Source: Polytrichum commune
Taxonomy: Eukaryota > Streptophyta > Polytrichopsida > Polytrichales > Polytrichaceae
Assembly: GCA_950295325.1 (NCBI GenBank)
Contig: OX485804.1
Location: 41,714,429-41,778,428 of the forward strand
DNA: 64,000 nucleotides
Reading direction: 5' to 3'
Every line of letters starts with the position of its first letter. Position 1 is the first letter of the stretch. Both the position numbers and the translations under genes were made by a program. Below are positions 1-9,874 of the stretch, one piece after another. Below the pieces are notes generated by a model, which was not told the DNA's origin, did not search any database, and saw nothing but the letters and a program-made list of their open reading frames with translations.

Positions 1-878
1 TTCATCCACACAACATCACGTACATATCTTCCTTGTTGAGTAGCATCAACACAAGGACACATTATTATTATTATTATTTTATACCATTTGCGTATCTATG
101 ATGAGGGTGTCCTATTTTTTAAACTAATAGGATATGAGTACTATGTAGTAATATTTGTTTTCACAATGAAATTTGGGTCTGTATGCCTTTTTGTTTTGGA
201 ACACATGACGTGTGTGATCACTTGGCTAGTTTTTTCCATCAAGTAGAAAGAAAATTTCACGGTTGGGAATCGAACCGCCAACCACTTCATTTAGTTTGGG
301 GTGCCTTTGCACTATCATCCAGTAGTTTAGGGTCATTTCAAACCCAATTGGGTTTGTATACCATGCAATAACTTTCATACGTAGGCAAATTCACCATGAT
401 ACCAATATGGTTCAAAATGGTATTGACCCAACTAATAACTTGGGTATACAAAGATTCTCTCACCTTCAAATACCCACCAAATATCAATCTTTTGATTGGT
501 TCAAATCTCACATGTAGGTTCTTTGCTATCAGTATTGATGTTGATTATTGATACACAAGCATTCTCCTCTACCGGTCCAACATTGGACTCCACCTCACAT
601 TTGGTAGAGCTTGGCACAATGTGATTTTTCATGTACACGAGGTCATAATTCTACCTCTAGTAATCACATTTGTATTTTTAATCCAAAACAACATTTTGTG
701 GCCAAAACACACACACACACACACATGGCTAAGGCACACTTGAAAGAGGTCTTAGTAGTGGTCCTCCATTTGAGAGTCGGAGATAGTTTCAAGCTTCTCA
801 TCAATTGGCATGTTGAAACAAACTAGGAGGAATTAAGCAATGTTGGATTGGTATTGTCTTTTTTTTATATTGTTCCTA
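1..878. other. Gene-free AT-rich spacer
   Basis: No coding region is recognised here. Open frames are short and lack domain-like content. There is a short ATT run near 61-78 and an AC dinucleotide run near 707-725. A stretch on the minus strand around 250-305 carries tRNA-promoter-like boxes, which I discuss and reject as a tRNA gene elsewhere. The rest looks like decayed repeat DNA. Confidence 0.6.
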
Positions 879-880
879 TA

Positions 881-2064
881 CAATCCTACCTCTTTAATAC
901 GATACATTTGGGAAACAAGAAAACCGTCCTATTATTGAGGTGCCACAAATTCAATAATATGACAAATTGGACCTCTTTGTCATAATGATGAGGTATTTTA
1001 TGAAACCACGCATTAGATATTTAGCCACATATATAAAATAAATAATATTTTTTCAAATGACTTTACAAATATGCTAATTCTCTCATGAAATCTATGTGGA
1101 CGTGAAGGAGGAATCAATAGTCCATTGATGTGGCCAATTCACATCAAAACCACCGAGGTACAAATTGTACATCACCCGTTATTGTCATACCTCTGTCAAA
1201 ACAACTCAAAATTGAGCAAAACTACCATCATACAATGCATTATTTCAATAGCTTTCCAACAATATGCCAATTAGAATGATTGGATCAAAATTGGCCTGAC
1301 AATGTGCAAAAGTAGATTGTTGTCTTGAAATCAACTTCTAAATTGAACCAACCTTCAAACAATCCTACTTCTGCCAATATGACTCAAAATTGAGCAAAAT
1401 CACCACCAAAAGAAGCGCAAATTCAATAGTTTTCCAACAATGTGTAATTCATAATGATTGAATCATAACCAACTTCAAAATGTGCAAAAGTGCATCGTTG
1501 TTTTGAAATCAACTTCAAAAACTCAACCAACCTTCTAATGGTCATCACTCTACCAATACAACTCAAAAAGAGCAAAACCGCCACCAAAAGAAGCGCGATT
1601 TCAATAGCTTTCCAACAATATGCAAATCAAGCAGTTGATAAATATTTAGTTAAAAATGCTCAAATTTTGATTTTGCACCTTGGTTTAGGGTTCAGGTAAA
1701 AAAAATTGTTGCGAAAGAGATAGAAGCTAATGACTCTCTTGATTAGGTCTTGAGATAGAGAACAAACTTCCCTTACTTCCCATGTTGTAGCATCATTTTA
1801 CATCAAAAAAAATTTATCCACATTTCATATGCAAAAGTCACATAAATTACGTATTAAGTATGCACTTATACATGTGTGGGACCCACTATGTATGCATTTA
1901 TTACCTTTATATTATGACATTTCAAGGGTCCAAGAGTGTTGTATTAACAATGTCACAATTGTCTTATAGAGGTGGATTTGAACTAGAAAGGTTGGTCTAC
2001 AAAATTTGTGTCATTATACTCAGGTTGTTGTATTGTTGAGTGTTGTATTAAAGAGGTAGGATTG
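881..2064. mobile_element. Pogo-like (Tc1/mariner) non-autonomous TIR element
   Basis: The two ends are perfect 20-bp inverted repeats: CAATCCTACCTCTTTAATAC at 881-900, and its reverse complement at 2045-2064. Each end is flanked by TA (879-880 and 2065-2066), the target duplication of Tc1/mariner elements. The terminal pattern of AACCTC/CCTACCTC followed by TTAATAC resembles plant pogo-like elements of the Lemi/Emigrant type. No transposase frame is visible, so mobility would need a helper. Internal sequence includes a 179-bp tandem repeat. The boundaries are seen directly; the family name is inferred from the termini. Confidence 0.75.
1204..1636. repeat. About 179-bp tandem repeat, 2.4 copies
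   Basis: Units start at 1204, 1382 and 1561, each beginning ACTCAAAA followed by GAGCAAAA. They share the phrases TTCAATAGCTTTCCAACAAT and TGTGCAAAAGT. The copies have diverged by point changes and small indels. The array lies wholly inside the TIR element at 881-2064, so it probably moved with it. Confidence 0.8.
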
Positions 2065-2066
2065 TA

Positions 2067-3558
2067 TCTATAATGAGTCATTCATAATTTTTTGGTACCA
2101 ATAAGGTACGGTTATTTGATGGTATTTGTGTTTTTGATATCATTGAGTTTATATATCATGCAAAAAATTGATAAGATCTCCCATATTTGTCACTTCCAAC
2201 ATTGGTGTCAGTTATCTAAAAATAAAACTAGGGAGGAAAGTCGTTTTGTTCCATTTCGGGACATAAAACTTTGAGAAAATTTTGAGTTCTTTCTTAAGTT
2301 TGATATGATTTGAGGAGTACACAAGTGGTGATAGTAGCAAGGAAATGAATGTGCACACATAGATGGCAAAGAGAATGAAAAGATTCTTAGTTAGATAAAC
2401 ATAGAACATATCATTGTCTAAAACTCAAAGAAGCCCTCCAAAGCTTTCCAACTACACTCAAACAATGCCATTAAGGCAATTCAATCCCAATTGCTCCCCA
2501 TACTTTACAAGTACCTCTAATTTCTAAGGGACATTGACGGTGAAGATGACGCAAACTAAAGTAAGTGGGCCTCATTTGATTGCATATCATGCCACATCAT
2601 CTATATTTGAATGGAGTGTGCTAAGGTGTGAATCTAAGAACAAAAATTGAACAAAATGTATTTAAAAGACATTAAACAACATGTCGAGGTTTTTTGTTAA
2701 TGATGGTTATATTTTCAATAGTCAACAATATTGGGGATCTCATATGAGCATTCAAGATGAAGGAAAAACCTTCACCTTCAAAATGAAGAAGGCATTCGTC
2801 TGAGCTATGAAAATTACAAATAATATGATTGGATTTGATGGCCTCAATGTAGATTTGCTAACCATCTCATGCAAATGTAGAATGTAGCGCATCATGACAT
2901 ATAGAAACAAGTGGATGCCCCAACATAGATAGGACACATATGATTGTCTATTTTACACTTTACTAAATTATATACATATTACCATGAACATTTGTAGCAT
3001 TTCACTTGTGGTCCCACACTCACACAATCATGAGGTTTAAGGGTAGGCCATAATAGGTTATTAAAGAAGCACCTTATCCATGCAAAAAGTGCAACGTGAC
3101 CTAGATGACTTAAAATTAAAGCACCTCCTAAGTTCTCTCATATAAAGAATATTCCTACATGATCACAACGTCCATTGAAATATTCGGCTCATACAAATTG
3201 TAAGACAATGATATGTGAATAATATGTTTCAAGTTGCATGGCTTTGAAGGGAAAATCATCATGCATATGAATATCTAATTTAATCCTTATACCTAATACT
3301 TTCAATAATTTGACATGCCTACTAGCTTTGGTTTTGGATTTAATTGATTTTTCCTAATAATTTTGGCTACTATACCAACTCTTATGCATGTCATCTTTGG
3401 CAAAGTTACATTATGAATAACTTTCATGTATTAAAATAATAGTGTTTACTTTCATGTTTTATTTGATCACATAACTTAATTGATCCATTTTTAGTTGGCA
3501 ACTAGCTTTATATTGTTCATTTTTGCATTCATGCAACCATCTATTGGCGAACTCTGAA
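2067..3558. other. Gene-free spacer with dispersed repeat relics
   Basis: No gene is recognised. The part from about 2270 to 2525 is similar in order and wording to 40993-41250, with shared phrases such as AAAACTCAAAGAAGCCC and CATACTTTAC. This marks it as one copy of a dispersed, decayed repeat family. Confidence 0.55.
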
Positions 3559-3560
3559 TA

Positions 3561-3842
3561 CTCCCTCCGTCCTAAAATGATTATCTGTAGTCCTAACTTT
3601 GGCAAGATTAAGGCTTGCTGACCATTGACCGAGCACTTGTAAGTATGACTATTAAAATAGAAAACAACCACTACTCCAAAATGCCCCTGAAAGTTGTCAA
3701 AAAACTTCTTGATATAAAAAGTTTGGCTCAAAAGTATTTGACTTTGAGACTCAAATTTCTAGCCAGGCAGATAAACCGAACAATCATTTTACAACAAAAA
3801 AAAAATCCAGGAGGTAGGACAATCATTATGGGATGGAGGAAG
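3561..3842. mobile_element. Stowaway-like MITE
   Basis: The left end reads CTCCCTCCGTCCTAAAATGA at 3561. The right end is its imperfect reverse complement, finishing at 3842 (from the right: CTTCCTCCATCCCATAATGA). TA dinucleotides flank both sides (3559-3560 and 3843-3844). CTCCCTCCGT termini, TA target duplications and a length near 280 bp are diagnostic of Stowaway MITEs, which are moved by mariner transposases. The interior is non-coding. Confidence 0.9.
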
Positions 3843-3844
3843 TA

Positions 3845-6501
3845 CAATTTCATATTTGAATCTAGGTTTAGATCATGTCCTAATAAACATGGAACAACTT
3901 CTTTTGCTATCTTCATTCAATCACCGTTCCTAACTTCTCAAATGATACTTTAGTCACAATTACCATTGCATTCTCCTCTTGCTATCTTTTTGGCACTTTT
4001 TAGTCAACCAACATTTGAAAGCCTTCAAAACATTGCTTACACAAATTACAACTCAAACATTTCTTATTCATTTAGGATTGGCTCGGACCCATGTATATTT
4101 ATGGAAAAAAATAATGAAGGTTTTTACACCATCACTCGACACAATTTACATCAACATAATTCATTCATAAATGTTTATGTGTACAAAAAAATTCCCACCA
4201 TGTTGTTGAGGCGTAATAAGTTTAGTCGTAGTATAATGGCCATTTCATGTGGAAAACAAACATAACATAAGATGTTATGTGGTCACAAGCTAGAATAGTA
4301 CTTTGCCGCTTTTTGGTGGAGGGTGTCAAAGAGTACAATAATGCATACTTAAGGTTGAACTTGCCTCTAAGCAAACAATATTGCACCTCTTCAAGAATGC
4401 CACAACCCCGTCACAAACAAATTTGACTTCAACACAACACAATACAAACTTTGCTTTTTACACAATCTTATCATATTAACAAAACAACCGTGAAAGTTGA
4501 CCGCGTAAATTGAAATCACACCTTCTACAATTATATTCTTTGTTAATTCAAAAAGTGAAATCCCAATGAGATTTATGCCAATTGACTACTAAGTGTTGTA
4601 TAAAATTCCTTGTTCTTACACCCACAAACACGGTCTTTAGAATGTGGAGGAAACTCTGGTGGGGTTTCTTTTCCATGTGCACCGTGGTCACAAACATGGT
4701 CTGGATATGGATATATATTGATTGATACCTGCAAAGGACTTCAACTTCACACAACGACCCTCTACATGCATGATCCCTAGTACCATTTGCTTGCAACATG
4801 TGATTCAAACTTGCACAAAATCACATAAATGCATTTGAACATACCCAACTCGCACACTTGTTGTAGCTTTAGGATTGTGTATATGTATCAAATATCCCTT
4901 TGAAGCTACATGACCTCAAAACCTCTTCAAAAGTTATGATGCCATTGTAACTCATTTACAACCTCATTCTTCTTAACTTGAATGATGCCACTCACATTAG
5001 TGACAAGGGTCTAACAACCATGTTATCAAGGAGAATCACCACACAACCTTGAATCCTCAACTTAACCCTTGCATCGCCATTATGCTATATATGGCTTTTT
5101 GAAGATTTTTTTTATTTGGTCCACAAACTTTGTTTCAAAGCCAAATAGTGATTTATAGACATTATGGGGTCGGTCTTGCAAGGCTTTCTGTTTTGGCCAA
5201 GAAATGAGATCATTTGATGATGATTTAATATTTTTTATTTATTGAAATTGATGATATTGAAGTGTTTTTCAAACGTTTTTGGACATTTTGGAGGCGTTTT
5301 CTCATCGAGGCAAGTAAATGTGGATAGGTCCAATTAGAATGAACCCAAAAATTTGGAAAAAAAACACTTGTTTCAATATGTATGCATCTTCTTACATGCA
5401 CCTTGGATTTGAGTACTTTAAATATGTGTTTTTTATGGAAATTTTTTTCTCAAAGAAATCCATATTTGACATGTGCTCAAAGCAAGCCTAGAGAACCATA
5501 ATAATTAAACTTCAAAAGTGATTTTGTCTTTTTGTAAATGGGCTAAACTTGCATGTAGAGGTCTAGGAGGGGAAATGTCAACTAAAAAAAAATCATACAA
5601 CCATCAAGAAGGCAACACCAATCAAAAACTAGATTCAGGCATCTCATGGACTATTCCATCACTGGGATTCCGTGCCCTAATCTTGACAGACAAAACATTC
5701 TCGAGTGATATAAGAATAAAACATCAATGCCCTCAAATACTACTATATCCAATCCATACAATTGGTTCGAGAACAATCCCAAACTAGCACCTACTAAAAC
5801 GTCCCCAATTGAAAACATGAAAATTGTTGTAAACTCTACTTCACTCTACATGTGGTCCTTTGGGGTCAAGGATGAAGTTGAACTTGTACTCAGATTATAA
5901 CTTTTGTAGAAGTTTAAGTTAGGAATCCTTGCTTCCATAAACAATTTAGATGACCATATCCGACAATATGAAGGCTCTAGAAATTGAACCTACATATATT
6001 TTGATAAAAACACTAAATTTTGACATAATTTCAATTGGCATATATACATACATACGCACACACACACATATATGTAAAAGGTTTGTCACAGGTATCGTCA
6101 TGTACAAAGGATTTACAAGACATCGATTCTCTCTCTCTATATATATATATGTATGTAAAAGGTTTGTCACATGGTATCGTCATGTACAAAGGATTTACAA
6201 GACATCAATTCTACCAATGAACAAGTAGTTAACGAGGAAGCTTTAGAACTAATTCTCGCAGTGGCAAACTCAAACTTAAAGGGAACCAATTAACATTGTA
6301 TGTATGGTTCCTTATTGCCAAGATGCTTTGAAAGATTAATTGGCTAAACTAAGGAAGCTCTAGGTACAACCTACATGAATAAATGGGTGGAAGAATCACT
6401 TCCTTTGTTGCATCATAGTGACAATGACTTGTTATGCATTGAATCAACAACCAAATAGAGGTTGCTAAATTCAACCATATGTGGTATATTGCCAAACCCC
6501 A
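3845..6501. other. Gene-free AT-rich spacer
   Basis: I recognise no gene. The open frames are short, overlap on both strands and lack domain features. The one clear structure is the tandem duplication listed at 6071-6213. Confidence 0.55.
6071..6213. repeat. 81-bp tandem duplication
   Basis: The phrase TATGTAAAAGGTTTGTCACA and the following roughly 60 bases, ending in a CAAGACATC(G/A)ATTCT motif, occur at 6071 and again at 6152. A CT/TA simple run separates them. The two copies are almost identical, so the duplication is recent. Confidence 0.85.
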
Positions 6502-6510
6502 TAATTAAAA

Positions 6511-6866
6511 GCCCTGGGCTAGATCACATCTTCATTCGGCTGGGCTCCACCCCTCCCACGCATGTTTCACTGCCCGGTCTTCCTGCCTGCACCTGCACGG
6601 GAACTCTTTCTTGTTGGGAACCAATGTGACAATACCTAGTCAAAATTACATAATTTCCAAGTTGACATCACTTTCATTGTTCCCAGGTTAATTGATGGAG
6701 TTCCTTCACATGCCAAAGGAACTTAATGGCTTAAGTGACCGAGTATTGTCACATTGATTCCCAACATGGAAGAGTTCCCACACATGTGCGGACAAGAAGA
6801 CTAGGCAGTGAAAGAGGCATGGGAGGGGCGGGGCCCAGCCGAATGAAGAGTGATCTAGCCTGGGGC
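6511..6866. mobile_element. Mutator-like long-TIR element (356 bp)
   Basis: Two inverted arms of about 130 bp, 6511-6642 and 6736-6866, face each other across a roughly 93-bp centre. Arm wording such as GCTAGATCAC, TTCATTCGGCTGGG and AATGTGACAATAC is shared, with scattered mismatches. Flanks are 9-bp near-duplicates: TAATTAAAA at 6502-6510 and TAACTAAAA at 6867-6875. Long TIRs with 9-bp duplications fit a MULE. The element is more GC-rich than its surroundings and has no transposase. Confidence 0.82.
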
Positions 6867-6875
6867 TAACTAAAA

Positions 6876-8900
6876 GATTAGAACACTTATTATAAGAAGA
6901 TCAATGGTGTGAAAGAAGAGGGCCAAGAAAGAGTAACCAAACGATTAGGAAAGATAAACGTGTGTCCAAGTAGTGAAGCCACACATCAAACTAGTTGAGT
7001 CAACAAGAGTGTACTAAAGGGTTCCAAAAGGCAAATTTCACCACACGATAAATCCGAACATGTGCCCATATTTATCCCACCAAGAATAATATTGGGAAGT
7101 ATCTACAACATGTGTTTAAGAGTTTTCTCACTTGTTATCAATGTCAATGGTAACAACCAACTCAAGAAAGAAAATAGACATTCAATCTAATTCACGTTCA
7201 TAGTATTGACTCAAAGACGTACCTCATGCAATAAGTAAGATAAAAAAAACAAAATACACACAACCATGTCAATATAGTATTATTTCAACGTAAAGGATAA
7301 GCTTCCAGAGACCTTAGCATCTATTGAGGTATCCACCATGCCTTTTTCCTTTCTCATCATCTTGGAGTTCTCCAAACACATTATGGATCCTCAACCAAAA
7401 GTGGAGTGGACTATGAAAAAGGTGTTTTGATAGAGTGGCGGTAGGCACCCAAAGCATGGCTCTAGTATAAGAGGCGAGGGCCTAGAGCTAGAGACTTACC
7501 CATTAGATAAGATGGTGTACTCGTGGTGAACCATATTAACCATTGCGTATAGTATAGATGCTAAGGTAGAAATACCAAAACTCATTAACTAGCCTCTATC
7601 CATGTAGTAGCTAGACTTCCGTCAGAATAGTGAAGTGCCATTTCTAAAACCGATCATTGTGAGGCTGACAACTTTATTGTGTGTACACTTAGTTTGGCCA
7701 AATTTAGTCATGTTTAATGTACTCATGAGTTAACTGGTTTAGGTGATATTTTGTATGGAACTGAGGATTACCATGTTTGGTGTAAGGAGAATCTAGTGAA
7801 CGAGTAGGGGGTTTGACAACTTTCCACTCTGAAAAATTGTAGAATTTTTTTGTATAGGGAATAAAAATATAAAACAACTTGCATTCTTCATGAATCCTTC
7901 TCTTCTATCTTGGAAAATTATCTCATGATTATAAGACCATATCTTCAATGCGATCCCCCTTATTTTCACGGGTTATGATATTTCTACCTTAATAAGGACG
8001 AGAGAGAGAGATGTTGGTGTATTCCTCTTCTAAATGGGCAAGATTGACAACATTGAACCCCGCATATATGCCCTTTCTTGTCTTCATTTCAAAACATTTG
8101 TTAAATATTTATCTAGGGTCCCTCAAGCTTAGTAGCCGAGCTCAATGAATCTTTCTAGATTTGCAAGAATGAATTTTATTTTATTTGCAAAAATGATGAA
8201 TGCACGCAACGTAAGCAATGATGCAAAGAGACGCCTATCCACACTATAGTGGATTGTATGCCGCTTTGATATGACAACACAAACATGTACTTGTGGATAG
8301 TTTGTATGCCCTCTTTTATCCACTTTGACAAGTGCATTGCTTTGACTAGGAGTCCCCAAGCTTGGTAGCCTAAAATACATGAGGAATCCATCTCAACGTG
8401 CAAGAATAAAAGGAAAAAAATAAAAAAATAAAAAGATGTCAACAAGAAATGGTACAAAGTAATCTCCTTGAAGAGACTTCTACTAGCTAGGTATTCCACT
8501 TCTATCACCACAATGTCACCCACCTTGCCATATATTTTTGCCCCACACATGGAGCTAGCATGTTTGTCCTCTCTTATCCCATTTGGACAACAAGCAATGA
8601 ATGCATCGCTTTGTGCAAGGCTTTTGCCCCTCTACACGCTTAGGTATTCAAGCAAGAACAATCTACGTATAGATATACACTACACTAAACAAGTGATGTA
8701 GTGTGACCCACACTATTCATCATCAACCTAGATTACTTGGTTTGCAATATTCACTAGCCCTATGGCCGCTAATGAGGGCATCACATAACGCTTGGTGCGA
8801 CATGAAAAGTTACGAAGACCACTCTAATTAATGTGACTCACCAACTTCAATGCCACACTAAATCACATGTGTATCACATGAAGGAGCTCATATTTTTTTG

Positions 8901-8936
<36 letters not shown>

Positions 8937-9059
8937 TCCTAAATAGCGTAGATATACATCTTAAGATATATATTTTTGGAATACGGATGTAGGGACATTC
9001 ATACATACACGTACAATATCAGGCTTGGGACCGTAGCCGTTGCTGGAGCTCTATCTATC
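6876..9059. other. Gene-free spacer
   Basis: I see no supported gene. A TAA trinucleotide run of about twelve units lies near 8901-8936. Small open frames near 8130-8700 overlap on both strands and have no recognisable content. Confidence 0.55.
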
Positions 9060-9079
9060 ACAGGCCTTTGAGTGTTCCC

Positions 9080-9109
9080 CACGTGTCACGTATGCGAGCC
9101 TGCCACGTG
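9080..9109. promoter_or_regulatory. Two G-box (CACGTG) motifs
   Basis: CACGTG occurs at 9080-9085 (context CCACGTGTC) and 9104-9109 (context CCACGTGG), 24 bp apart. They lie about 770 bp upstream of the plastid SDR start codon and about 230 bp upstream of the presumed leader. Paired G-boxes of this form are bound by plant bHLH and bZIP factors in light and ABA responses. A TATA-like ATTATAAGG lies near 9314. Use by this gene is inferred. Confidence 0.5.
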
Positions 9110-9339
9110 GGACCACCTTCTACCCGCGGCCACTTGGACCCCGTGCCCTCCACAGCGACGAGTCGACGACTCTCAGCTCTCACAGTCGCCGCATTCCCAG
9201 AGCCGCACAATAATCAAACTTATCTCGCGCTTACTATTTCTATTCCGTCTCCCCGCAATTGAGTTTCAGTTATCATTTCCGAACTTCAGCTTTAGACTGT
9301 AGCTAGGGAAAAATTATAAGGAATTCCCCAACATTGTCT

Positions 9340-9860
9340 GGGAATCGGAGCCTCGTCTGCTCCAAAGATCGAGGACCTCGGGGGAACCAATCTGCGTTTG
9401 AGCTGGTGAGAGTCCATGTTATGCTCATTAGAGATTAGATACTGGATATCGGATTTTTTTATAAAAATAAAATATATTTTGTGATTCTACTTAGTGGTAG
9501 AAGAGGAGCGAAGAATTATCCAATAGATGGGGGGCCTCACTTGTGGGATATGTTTTCAATTTGGAAAACTGACAGTTATTTTCTTTGCGGTTCTGTTTCA
9601 GAGAGGAATTGAATTGAAGCCTTGTCTACTTTAAAAATCTAGGATCTCCGAGGAATCTGTGTTTGAGCCGGTGAGAACTGATGTGATGCTCAGTGGTGTT
9701 TGCAATTGCTTTTAATTTTAGATTTGTTGTTTCTGCTTAGGAGTGGGGAATTATCCATCAATTCGGCTTCAGCTGTTGGACATTGTTGCAATCTGGGCTT
9801 TGTGTTGAGCGTACAAGCAAAGTGACGCCACAGTTTGTGGTTCTTGTTCAGAGAGGAATT
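9340..9860 (+). repeat. Duplicated 5' leader block with two splice-site pairs
   Basis: A block of about 250 bp occurs twice. GCCTNGTCTNCT, CGAGGA/TAGGAT and GTTTGAGCYGGTGAGA occur at about 9352-9412 and again at 9617-9676. A second shared phrase, CAGAGAGGAATTG, occurs at 9599 and 9849. Each copy thus has a candidate donor (GT at 9406 and 9671) and acceptor (AG ending 9601 and 9851). This is probably a 5' UTR with duplicated or alternative introns just before the ATG at 9875. Confidence 0.6.
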
Positions 9861-9874
9861 GTAGAGTTGTCGTA

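Noticed and set aside
240..310. tRNA gene on the minus strand
   Set aside because: A GGTTCGATTCC-type B box and a loose A box are present, but the box spacing is short and no acceptor or anticodon stem can be drawn. At most it is a tRNA-derived relic.
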